From the NCBI RefSeq assembly GCF_016904885.1, contig NZ_JADWYI010000001.1:496001-560000 (forward strand): a stretch of DNA of 64,000 nt, read 5' to 3'. Each line of letters starts with the position of its first letter. The stretch's first letter is position 1. This stretch comes from Archangium primigenium (GTDB lineage Bacteria > Myxococcota > Myxococcia > Myxococcales > Myxococcaceae). Shown here in pieces: positions 8,601-17,242 of this stretch. Both the position numbers and the translations under genes were made by a program. A model generated the notes under the pieces. The model made no database searches, was not told the DNA's origin, and saw only the letters and a list, made by a program, of their open reading frames with translations.

Positions 8601-9711
8601 GCTCGCCGAGCAGAGCTTCTACGACGACCGGCTCCTGGAGAGCATGGCCTGCAACTTCGCCGCGGTGAACCGCGCGGAGGCCGTGCGCGCCTTCTCCACC
8701 GCGGCCGTGGCCTACAACGCCCTGGGCTACATGGCGGGCATGGGGCGCTCGCGCCCGCTCGCGCGGCACTACTTCCGCCGCGCGGCCACGCCCGGCCCGA
8801 GCCCCCACACCGACGTGGTGGAGGGCGCCTACCACCTCACCTTCGGCCGGTGGGAGGAGGGGCTCGGACAGGTGGAGCGCGGCATCGCCGCGGCCCGGCG
8901 CATCAACGACTGCTTCACCCAGTGCACGGGCCTGGAGGTGCTGGGCATGGGCCTGGAGCTGGCGCGCGCGCCGGGCGCCGCCCAGGCCGTGCGCGAGACG
9001 ATGTTGCAGGTGGCCACCGAGGCGGCGAGCGCGGTGAACACCATGTGGGCCCTGTCGGAGATGGCCACCACGCTGTTGCACCTGGCCCGGCCGCGCGAGG
9101 CCGCCGAGCGACTGCGCGAGGCCCAGGCCCTGCTGCCACGCTCGGATCCGCTCGCCGTGCTGCGCTACCACTGCAACGCGGCGCTCGTGGCCCACCGCAC
9201 CGGAGAAGACATCCAGGCGCGCGGCCACGCCCACGAGGCCCTGCGCATGCTGCGCGCCCGCCCCGTGGTGGTGTGGTCCGACGTCACCTCGCTCAGCGCC
9301 CTGGCCCAGGCTTGTCTGGAATTGTGGGAGGACGCCCAGGGCGCGAGCGCCGCCGTGTGCGGGGAATTCCGCGCCCTCACCCGTGACGCGCTGCGCGTCC
9401 TCGTCAAAGCGGGTCGGCTCTACCCCACCGCGCGCAGCCGCGCCGAGCGCCTGGCCGGCACGAGCGCCTGGCTGGAGGGCCGCCGCGAGCGGGCGGTGCG
9501 GCTGTGGCGGCGCGCGCTCGCGTCCGCGCGGGAGCACCGTCTGCCCACGGACGAGGCCCTGGCCCACCAGGCGCTCGCCCGCGCCGCGCCGCCCACGAGC
9601 GCCACCCGCGCGGTGCATCGACACCAGGCGCGCCGCCTGTTCGAGCACCTGGGTGCTCACGGCTTGATACAAGCACTGGACAGGTGGGAGTACCCTTCAA
9701 CACTCCCCTGA
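5638..9711 (+). CDS. Soluble-adenylyl-cyclase-like protein (two class III cyclase domains, NTPase, helical repeats)
   Basis: 1,357 residues from the ATG at 5638 (an in-frame TTG lies 42 bases upstream). Domain 1 (about 35-215) has both metal aspartates: D45 in FADLTGF and D95 in FAGDALVALW. It lacks the transition-state Asn/Arg. Domain 2 (about 255-425) lacks the first aspartate (VLFINLGG) but has K307 (DDKG) and N377/R381 in VGHTVNLAARL. The two halves are thus complementary, as in mammalian soluble adenylyl cyclase (ADCY10), whose C1-C2-NTPase-repeat layout it shares. A P-loop (AEAGMGKS, near 471) and Walker B (MVVLDDAHWMD) form a STAND-type NTPase, followed by roughly 500 residues of TPR-like helices. 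There is no membrane segment. It probably makes cAMP in the cytosol; the regulating input is unknown. Confidence 0.85.
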   Translation: MTSHSRSRALAAFLPGSLVRALQEDDTRPREGAWHEQPGAVLFADLTGFTALAETLDRGDPSGAEQLRGILDACFSQLIGTLRAHGGDVLRFAGDALVALWPAESWDGLPRAVERAAHCALEAQALLEAAPPQGGVRTRLKVGIGAGRVRLSDVCGEQGHWDFLASGEPLLEMTQAEQTAQPGEIILGPQASRHLPHARGEPRGPVGFRLTGLPPLAPSPVRAVEPPPHLESALRAYLPRIVSLRLEAGHGQWLSEFRTVTVLFINLGGPALAAGHHPAELQHTSRILQAILFRHGGSAHQMVVDDKGVVMVAAFGLPLLSHEDDAVRAVLATLEMRAALRERGMPYRLGVATGRVFCGTIGSDTRHEYVMVGHTVNLAARLMQAAVDDVLCDGATLARSSERLRFELLPPLKMKGITQPVPIFRPHENGLGPDSRRGLPVVGREPERAQLAAAVRALADTGTGRTLLIDAEAGMGKSVLVDEALEGARALGVSTAQGEGTSEERARAYHAWRPVLARLLGLEAAPDPGARAAILLERLRHRPEHVAWAPLLNGVLPVQLPEGDGLQHMTAALRGSNTRELLVQLLDDACRERPRMVVLDDAHWMDSASWELALAAQRRVRRLLLVLCARPPTETADTGHRQLREAPGTRLLTLGRMPEEDVLALVCQRLGARRLPGPMVTLLRERAEGHPFFGEQLACALRDAGHLVVERGDCRWAPGPGGTAPPGLPSTIQGLLISRMDRLTPQQQLTLKVASVLGRAFPLVLLRDIHPVASDRESLAEQLDALHHLGLVQPQKASAQGPEYAFQHILIQEAAYHLMAFAQRRELHRAVAEHHERAEHSEERLPLLAHHWHRAEQPERALSYLERAAETASGRGAPREAIALLTQALALATGGAPPLGPLRATRWNARLAQAHHALGDMDTALAHADRALALLGDTRPTTRWAWGRRLVREGGQHLVGLALSRGCAATGPDEHRERLTLAAGLFSLLAEQSFYDDRLLESMACNFAAVNRAEAVRAFSTAAVAYNALGYMAGMGRSRPLARHYFRRAATPGPSPHTDVVEGAYHLTFGRWEEGLGQVERGIAAARRINDCFTQCTGLEVLGMGLELARAPGAAQAVRETMLQVATEAASAVNTMWALSEMATTLLHLARPREAAERLREAQALLPRSDPLAVLRYHCNAALVAHRTGEDIQARGHAHEALRMLRARPVVVWSDVTSLSALAQACLELWEDAQGASAAVCGEFRALTRDALRVLVKAGRLYPTARSRAERLAGTSAWLEGRRERAVRLWRRALASAREHRLPTDEALAHQALARAAPPTSATRAVHRHQARRLFEHLGAHGLIQALDRWEYPSTLP

Positions 9712-9736
9712 GGGACATGTCCTGAAAACGTGACCC

Positions 9737-9754
9737 TGTGAAATGCTTCACAGC
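9737..9754. promoter_or_regulatory. CRP-type palindromic operator
   Basis: The sequence CTGTGAAATGCTTCACAG is a perfect inverted repeat with the exact CRP-family consensus TGTGA-N6-TCACA. It lies 84 bases before the oxygenase start and 26 bases after the stop of the cyclase gene. Its centre (9745.5) would sit at -41.5 if transcription starts near 9787, which is the classical class II activator position. Which CRP/FNR-family protein binds it is unknown. Confidence 0.6.
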
Positions 9755-9774
9755 AATACGGCCGCGGGAGGTTT

Positions 9775-9780
9775 ACGCTG
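9775..9780 (+). promoter_or_regulatory. Possible -10 element of the oxygenase/terpene-cyclase operon
   Basis: TACGCT within GGTTTACGCTGTCGG keeps the first two bases and the last base of the TATAAT consensus. No good -35 is present at 17 bases, which fits an activator-dependent promoter using the palindrome at 9737. The same core (TTTACGCTGTC) recurs before epsZ at 37045. Confidence 0.35.
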
Positions 9781-9837
9781 TCGGCCAGCGCGGGGGGGGG
9801 AGCGGTTTTCAAAAATCGCCCGCGAGGAGTCACATAC

Positions 9838-11049
9838 ATGCCGTCGAGCCTCTGGACTCACGACTTCATGGACGAGATGCGGCTGCAGGGAGATCCGCTC
9901 GCCGATGGAGTGATCGAGAAGCTGTTCGCGGATGGAAGCGTGGCGTCGGTCAACCAGCTCTTGCACACGCTGGTCGGCAATGACGACCTGCCGTCGAACA
10001 AACTGCCCGTGGACGTGCAGCAGTATCTGCTCCTCACCCGGCCGGTGCTCACGCGCACGGACGTGGAGAAGCTGCGGCGGGCCCAGGAAGTCTTCGAGCT
10101 GTTCGGCCCCGAGGTGATGATGATCCTCGGCTTCTATTCGCTGCCGGCGGCGTACGCGGCGCGCCGGGGCGTGCAGGTGCTCGCGCGCACGGGCAACCTG
10201 TCCATCAATCCGGTGCGGCGCGTCTTCGAGACGGCGCAGATGGTCGTGGATGTGATGAGCCGGGGCGGCCTGGAGCCCGCGGGCCGGGGCGTGCGCACCA
10301 CCCAGAAGGTGCGGCTGTTGCACGCGGCGGTGCGGCGGCTCATCCGCAAGGATCGGCGCGGCGCCTGGGCGGAGCAGGAGCTGGGCGTGCCCATCAACCA
10401 GGAGGACATGGCCGGCACGCTGATGACCTTCTCCTATGTGGTGCTCGAGGGCCTCAAGGCGCTGCGCATCGAGCTCACCCCGGAGCAGCAGGACGCCTGG
10501 CTGCACGCATGGAAGCTCGTGGGGCGCACGCTCGGGGTGCACGAGCGGCTGCTGCCCGACGGCCTGGACGAGGCGCGCATGCTCACGCGCTTCATCCGCG
10601 AGCGGCAGGTGGAGCCCAGCGCCGAGGGCGTGGCGCTCACGGCCGCGCTCATCGAGGGCATGAAGGCGATGGTGCCCGCGCCGCTCGAGGGGCTGCCGGC
10701 GAGCATGATCCACTTCTTCCTGGATCAGGACCAATGGCAGGGGCTCAACGTGGCGGACATGCTGTGCGTGCCCCAGCCGGACTGGACGACGAGCATCGCG
10801 CAGGCCATCACCTACGTGGGCGGCTTCACCGACTGGGTGGGCGACCACACCTTCCTGCCGGCGCGGCTCGTGCGGCTGGTGAGCAAGGACATCGTCGAGG
10901 CGATGCTCCGCACGGAGGTGGGCGGCAAGCGCGCCCTCTTCCAGATTCCCGAGGAGCTGCGCGGCGTGTGGAACCTCAAGGCCCGGGGGACGCGTCCCTC
11001 GGGGCGCCACCTCGCGGTCGGCCCGGACAGCGGGCTGAGGGTGGCGTGA
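9838..11049 (+). CDS. Oxygenase of the MpaB / latex-clearing-protein (DUF2236) family
   Basis: 403 residues, no signal peptide. The central part carries family landmarks: a LLHAAVRRLI helix with a conserved histidine (about 160-170), the MAGTLMTFSYVVLEGLKAL segment (about 197-215) and WKLVGRTLGVHERLLP (about 223-238). These match heme-b oxygenases such as rubber oxygenase Lcp and the fungal MpaB/MpaB' enzymes that cleave isoprenoid chains. It is cytoplasmic by sequence, unlike secreted Lcp. It is followed after 3 bases by a membrane terpene-cyclase-like gene, so the natural substrate may be an isoprenoid made or cyclised by its partner. The pairing and substrate are inferred. A perfect CRP-type site lies upstream. 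Confidence 0.75.
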   Translation: MPSSLWTHDFMDEMRLQGDPLADGVIEKLFADGSVASVNQLLHTLVGNDDLPSNKLPVDVQQYLLLTRPVLTRTDVEKLRRAQEVFELFGPEVMMILGFYSLPAAYAARRGVQVLARTGNLSINPVRRVFETAQMVVDVMSRGGLEPAGRGVRTTQKVRLLHAAVRRLIRKDRRGAWAEQELGVPINQEDMAGTLMTFSYVVLEGLKALRIELTPEQQDAWLHAWKLVGRTLGVHERLLPDGLDEARMLTRFIRERQVEPSAEGVALTAALIEGMKAMVPAPLEGLPASMIHFFLDQDQWQGLNVADMLCVPQPDWTTSIAQAITYVGGFTDWVGDHTFLPARLVRLVSKDIVEAMLRTEVGGKRALFQIPEELRGVWNLKARGTRPSGRHLAVGPDSGLRVA

Positions 11050-11052
11050 GTC

Positions 11053-11832
11053 ATGCACCCGTCCCTGATGGTGCACACGCTCCCCGGTGGAGCGTTTGAT
11101 CCCCTCGCGTGGTTCAACGTCGTGGGCGAGCTGGGGTGTGTGCTGTGGGTGGTGGCGTATGGCTTCATCATCCGCCAGTGCTTCCAGGACAAGTCCTATG
11201 GCCTGCCCCTCATCGCCATCTGCATGAACCTGGCCTGGGAGTTCCTGGCCTCGTGGGTGCTGCCCAACCCCGTGCCGCTGTGGCTGTTCTTCGATCGGGT
11301 GTGGTTCTTCGTGGACCTGGTCATCGTCTACCAGTTGGTGCGCTACGGCCCCGCCCTGCAGCTGGTGCCGGAGCTGCGCGAGCACTTCCACGCCATCGTG
11401 CTCGGCACGGTGATGCTGTCCGTGTTCGGCCTGTATGCCTTCCACGTGCAGTACCATGACCTGTTGGGCCTGATGGGCGCCTTCATGGTGAACCTGGTCA
11501 TGAGCGTCGCCTTCGTCTTCTTCTACTTCGCCCGGCGGCAGCAGGGCGGGCGCGGCCTGTCCGTGCCGGCCGCGTGGTGCAAGATGCTCGGCACGCTGGG
11601 CACGTCCATCGAGTGTCACTGGGTGATTGGCCAGACGCAGAGCTGGCTCGGAGGGCTGCACTTCCTCACCTTCCTGAGCCTGTCCATCCTGCTGTTCGAC
11701 GCGCTCTACCTGCGGCTGGTGATGAAGGAGGTGCTCGCGCGCGTCCCCGAGCGAGCTCACGCCGCGTGGGCGATCGGCGCCGTCCGGCCGCCCACGCACA
11801 CCGCCTCGTGGAAGGGGTCCACGGGCAGGTAG
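11053..11832 (+). CDS. Integral-membrane terpene cyclase-like protein (PaxB/Pyr4 family)
   Basis: 259 residues with about seven membrane helices. Two acidic positions that define the family are visible: the glutamate of MNLAWEF in the second helix (about residue 60) and the aspartate of LLFDALY in the last helix (about residue 218). Fungal Pyr4/PaxB and bacterial homologues use these to protonate a terpenoid epoxide or olefin and start cyclisation. WFFVDLVIVYQ in helix 3 also fits. The ATG lies 3 bases after the oxygenase stop, so the two form an operon. The 3' end overlaps the convergent PhoD-like gene by 76 bases. Function is inferred from topology and motifs only. Confidence 0.65.
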   Translation: MHPSLMVHTLPGGAFDPLAWFNVVGELGCVLWVVAYGFIIRQCFQDKSYGLPLIAICMNLAWEFLASWVLPNPVPLWLFFDRVWFFVDLVIVYQLVRYGPALQLVPELREHFHAIVLGTVMLSVFGLYAFHVQYHDLLGLMGAFMVNLVMSVAFVFFYFARRQQGGRGLSVPAAWCKMLGTLGTSIECHWVIGQTQSWLGGLHFLTFLSLSILLFDALYLRLVMKEVLARVPERAHAAWAIGAVRPPTHTASWKGSTGR

Positions 11833-12512
11833 TCACACAGGGCGCGCCACACCGCGCGCCACCGCTCGCACCGCGCCTCCTCCCACAGCACCAGCAGGGG
11901 CAGGGCCGAGTGCCAGCGCCGGGGCTCGGAGCGGGCGCGGTAGGCGCGGCACCACGCGCGGTAGCGCGACACCGAGGGCGCCGCCGAGGGCGCCGCCACC
12001 CCGGCCTCCCCCGCCTCGCGCAGGCTGTCCCCCAGGAAGAGGATGAACTCCGGCTCGTCCCCGTCCAGCCGGCTGGCGCGCGCGCCGAGCAAGTCCTGGT
12101 AGCGGGCCACCGTGAAGTGCAGGGGCCGCGTCAGGGGCGACACGGTGCCCGTGCGCGTGCGGCCACACGCCGAGCCGCGCCACTGCCCGTCCCGCTCCAC
12201 GAGGAAGCGGTAGTGGTAGCAGGTGCCGGGCTCCAGCCGCGTCACGCGGACCTTGAGGGTGTGGTCGCGCTCGGGCGAGGGCACCAGCCCCGTCACGTCC
12301 ACCACGCACCGCGTGAAGTCCGCGTCCTGGGCCACCTGGAGCGACACGGACAGCCGCGCGCCGGGCTCGAGCGGATCCACCACCCGCGTCCACAACACCA
12401 CCTCGTGGGCGCCCGGCTCCCCCGAGGCCACCGCCTGGGGGAAGTACGCCGGCCCCGCGTCCAGGGCACGCACGCGCGGGCAGACTCGGGCTGGGGACGG
12501 GACTGGGGGCAT
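11757..12512 (-). CDS. Short degenerate PhoD-like phosphatase remnant
   Basis: 251 residues. Residues 24-130 match the N-terminal fibronectin-like domain of alkaline phosphatase D proteins (AVASGEPGAHEVVLWTRV). Residues 131-230 follow the start of the metallophosphatase domain, but the metal-site motifs are altered: the usual GDYIYE reads GDSLRE at 161-166 and WDDHE reads WEEAR at 210-214. The protein ends shortly after LPVDPFHEAV, where full PhoD proteins have some 250 more residues including further metal ligands. There is no Tat or Sec signal. It is likely non-catalytic or a decaying gene. Its 3' end overlaps the opposite terpene-cyclase gene by 76 bases, and the truncation may reflect that collision. 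Confidence 0.55.
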   Translation of the reverse strand: MPPVPSPARVCPRVRALDAGPAYFPQAVASGEPGAHEVVLWTRVVDPLEPGARLSVSLQVAQDADFTRCVVDVTGLVPSPERDHTLKVRVTRLEPGTCYHYRFLVERDGQWRGSACGRTRTGTVSPLTRPLHFTVARYQDLLGARASRLDGDEPEFILFLGDSLREAGEAGVAAPSAAPSVSRYRAWCRAYRARSEPRRWHSALPLLVLWEEARCERWRAVWRALCDYLPVDPFHEAVCVGGRTAPIAHAA

Positions 12513-12656
12513 GGCGCTCCTCCACGGCGGCCCGGTCCTGGAGGGGACCGGGGAGAACCACCGTACGGGCGGGCGTCCCCTCGCTCCGATTGCCCCGCGG
12601 GGCAGGGTGTCCGCTGCCCACCACCGCCCGCGCGCGAGGCATCCACTACCGGGCGA

Positions 12657-13165
12657 TCAGCCGCCGTCGTCGGGCCGGGCCTCGCGCGTCATCTCCACCA
12701 TGGTGGGGCGCCAGCCCAGCCGCTCGAAGAGCCGCCGCGCGGAGCCGTTGCCCACCGCCGCCATCAACATGACCCGCGGCACGCCCCGCTCGCGCAGGCC
12801 GTGCATCAGCGCCTCGGCGAGCGCCGCGCCCACGCCCGTGCCCCGGGCCGCGGGCTGCACCCACAGGTCATGGAACTCGCCGTGGGGCTCGCGCAGGGCG
12901 TTCCAGTCCCGGCCCTCCACGGTGCCGTAGGCGTAGCCCAGCACGGCCCCGTCGCGCTCGGCCACCAGCACCACCGCGCCCGCGCGCTTGAGCTCCTTGG
13001 TGAGCCACCACCGGTAGCCGGACTCGGCGTCGTCGCCGGGCGCCATGAAGCGCCGCGAGTCCTGCGCGTGGTGCATCCGGATGAGCGCCGCGCCCATGGC
13101 CCCGAGCGCGGGGCCATCCTCGGGCCGGGCGGGACGCACGCGCCAGGCGGACGGAGCGGACAGGC

Positions 13166-13169
<4 letters not shown>
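12657..13169 (-). CDS. GNAT-family N-acetyltransferase
   Basis: 170 residues. The start is the GTG at 13167-13169, which overlaps the TGA of the upstream kinase (GTGA), so translation is probably coupled. The sequence has the GNAT core: VVLVAERDGAVLGYAYG (beta 2-4), LWVQPAARGTGVGAALAEAL with the acetyl-CoA loop R/Q-x-x-G-x-G/A, and the closing NGSARRLFERLGWRPT. The substrate is unknown. Coupling to two histidine kinases suggests it may act in or after that signalling step, but this is inference. Confidence 0.75.
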
Positions 13170-14496
<1,327 letters not shown>

Positions 14497-14500
<4 letters not shown>

Positions 14501-16416
14501 ACCCTGCTCTCCTCGCCCGAGACGGGCAGCTCAATGATGAAGGTAGCGCCCTGGCCGCGGCCCTCGCTCGCGCAGGAGAGGGACGCATCCATCTCCGCCG
14601 CCGCCAGCGCGCTGGTGTGGAGGCCAAAACCGTGGCCGTCCTTCTTCGTGGTGAAACCCTGGGTGAACAGGCGGGATGCATCCTCCGGTGCGATGCCTAT
14701 CCCATTATCCACCACCGCGATACGCAGCCGAGCGTCCGACACGCGCTGCACGCGGATGGTGATCAATTTGTCCGCCCTGCCGCTCTCCACGAGCGAGTGG
14801 CGCGCGTTGCTCAGGAAGTTGAGGAGGATTTGCAAGAGCTTGTGCCGGTCCACCCGCACGAAGTCCCCCTCGGTGTACTCGCGCCGCACGCCGATGCCCA
14901 CCCGCTCGAGCGCCACCGCCTGCAGGCGCAGGGCGTCATCCAGGAGCCCCGTCACGTCCAGGCGCTCCACCACGTCGTCGGAGAAGCGCGCGTGCTGCTG
15001 CTGCATGCTCACCACGGACTTGATGTGGTCCAGGCTCGTGAGCAGGGTGCGCACCTCATCCAGGAGCTCCGAGCGCTCGCGGCCCAGCTGCTCGGACAAG
15101 GCGCGCAGGTAGTCGGGCAGCTGCCGGCCCCGGGCGTCCTCGGCGAGGAAGGCGGACAGCTCGGCGGTGCTCGTGCCCAGGAGCGACGCGGCGCGCGCCA
15201 GCCCCGGCTGCACCCGCGAGTGCTTGAGCCGCTCGGACATCAGGTTCACCGACACGTTGACGCTGTTGAGCGCGTTGCCCACGTTGTGCAGCACCCCGGT
15301 GGCGATCTCCGCCATGCCCGCCTTGCGCGAGGCCTCCACCAGCGAGCGGTGCATCTCGCCCAATTGCGTCTCGGCCGCCTTGCGCTCGGTGATGTCGCGG
15401 CCGAAGATGGTCATGCCCACCACCTGACCGGACAGGTCCACCACCGGGTTGACCGAGATGTCCAGCACCCGGGGCCGCTTGAGCAGCGAGGGGGACGCCT
15501 CGAAGCGCACGCGCTTGCCCGCGAGCACCTGGTTGGCGCACACCTTCCAGGTGCGCAAGAGGCGCGCGGGGGTGCCCTCCGGGAAGAGCGGCTCGCCCGG
15601 CCGGGGCTCGCGGCCCAGCACCTCGCGGTACAGCGCCCCGAGCGCCGGGTTGGCCGCGATGAGCCGGCCCTGGGCGTCCACCGAGCACACCACGTCCTCG
15701 GTGTTCTCCAGGAGGCTCGTGAGCTTGCGCTCGTGCTCGCGCAGCGAGCGCAGGGCGCGCTCCAGGGCGAGGTTGGCGTTGTCACGCGCGAGGAAGAGCA
15801 GACACGTGAGCGCCCAGCCACTCAACAGGCAGAAGGCGGTGGAGAACTCGCGGCCCCAGGTGAGCGCTGGCTGGCCCAGCAGCAGGGGCCGCGCGAGCGC
15901 CGCGTCCACGCTCACCAGCAGCGTGAAGAACAGGCCCAGGCGCGGCCCCAGCAGGTACACCGACACCAGGGGGATGAGCATGCAGAAGACATGCGCCCCC
16001 ATCGCCGCGCTCCGGGTATTGAACCCGGTGGCCAGGTAGCCCCCCGTGAGCATCGCGCACAGCAGGATGGACGCCAGCCACGTCGAGCCCCGCCAGTGCA
16101 GCACCACGAACGCCAGCCCGTAGCCCAGCGCGCACACCGCGCCAATGCCGATGAAGGGCAGGGGCTGCTCGGTGTGCGGCACATAGGAGACGAGGAACAG
16201 CGCGTCGCACATGAGCAAAAGGCTCAGCGCCGCCACCAGCAGCCGGCCCCGGCTCAGCTCCTCGGTCGGCGCCGCGCGCACCCGCTCGGGGAGCAGCGCG
16301 TCCAACACGGGCAACAGCCGGGCCACCCGCCCCCCGGGCATGACCCCGCGGCGCCGAGGCACCTGGGCCTCGCCGCCTGCCACCGCTTCCATCCGGGTCG
16401 TGGACATGCTCGCCAT
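14497..16416 (-). CDS. Membrane-bound PAS sensor histidine kinase
   Basis: 639 residues from the ATG at 16416; a TTG 45 bases upstream is possible. About six membrane helices (roughly 55-215) form a sensor without a large periplasmic loop. A PAS domain follows (about 235-350; ENTEDVVCSVDAQGRLIAANP and ending GRDITERK), then an unusual phospho-acceptor helix ATGVLHNVGNALNSVNVSV, the HNVGN variant found in some deltaproteobacterial-type kinases. The ATPase domain has VVDNGIGIAPEDASRLFTQGF and HGFGLHTSAL. The signal is unknown. It is the first gene of an ATGA/GTGA-coupled three-gene set. Confidence 0.85.
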
Positions 16417-16535
16417 GGGCTCGCGGCGCACCCCCGCGCCAGGCGCGCGAGTATGCCCCAAACCCGTCTAGCCTCGCAGAGCCGAAGAACCAGCCCCCCC
16501 GGCCGCCTGAGTCCCGGCTCACCCCCCGGGGGGTA

Positions 16536-17084
16536 TCAGGCGTCCCACTGCACGTGGAAGCGGGCGGCGGGGCCCTCCTGGGCGAGCAGCCCGGCCCGGG
16601 CGGCCCGGCCGCCGGCCAGCGCGATGCTCGCCTCCAGGAGGCCCTGGTAGTAGGCCGGCTGCCCCATGACCTCGTTGATCCACACCGCGCAGCGCGTGGG
16701 GGCCTCTTCCTCCAGCCGCGCGTGCACGTAGTTGTCCGCGCTGCGCAGGGTGGTGTTGAAGCGGCGCAGGAAGCCCAGCGGCCCGAGCTGCCCGGCGGCG
16801 CTGCGCAAGGAGCGGCCCATGCACGTGTACAGGAGCCCCTCGAGCACCTCGTGGCCCAGCCGCCGCCAGGCCTCGTCGGCGGGCAGCCGCGGGTACACGT
16901 CCGCCACGGTGATCTCCAGGGCGCGCCACCACGTCTCCACGGGGTAGACGGGCAAGAGCGGCCGGGTGAGCTCGATGCCGGTGCGCTCCAGGGCCCGGGT
17001 GGCCGGCGGCGACAGCCGGCCATTGAGCGCGACCCGGAAGAGGCCCTCCACGGTGTGCTCGAACACCCATTGCCGCTGCTGCAT
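16536..17084 (-). CDS. DUF2378 family protein (copy 1)
   Basis: 182 residues. It matches the myxobacterial TIGR02265/DUF2378 family: an F..TVEGLF opening, a PLLPVYPVETWWRALE block (about 42-57), EAWRRLGHEVLEG, and a hydrophobic C-terminal half ending in a short beta strand (ARFHVQWDA). The function is unknown. There is a good ribosome site (AGGGAG) upstream. It is 119 bases before the membrane histidine kinase on the same strand. The second family member at 24524 also neighbours a kinase. Confidence 0.8.
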   Translation of the reverse strand: MQQRQWVFEHTVEGLFRVALNGRLSPPATRALERTGIELTRPLLPVYPVETWWRALEITVADVYPRLPADEAWRRLGHEVLEGLLYTCMGRSLRSAAGQLGPLGFLRRFNTTLRSADNYVHARLEEEAPTRCAVWINEVMGQPAYYQGLLEASIALAGGRAARAGLLAQEGPAARFHVQWDA

Positions 17085-17242
17085 CGCCCGCTCCCTGGGA
17101 AGAACCCGAAGGAGCCAGGACTAGGGCGCGCGGCGCGGGGATGCCAGGACGCGTCATCGGGCACGCGTCCCCAGGGGTGGATGTCGGACACTCGGCCCCA
17201 CCGGGAAGGGCCCCGGTGTTCACCACCCGATAGGCCGCGGAC

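Noticed and set aside
5635-9672. A 1,345-codon open frame on the minus strand opposite the cyclase gene
   Set aside because: It is a mirror of a GC-biased real gene: rich in H, R, G, A and Q, no domain, while the plus strand has clear catalytic motifs throughout.
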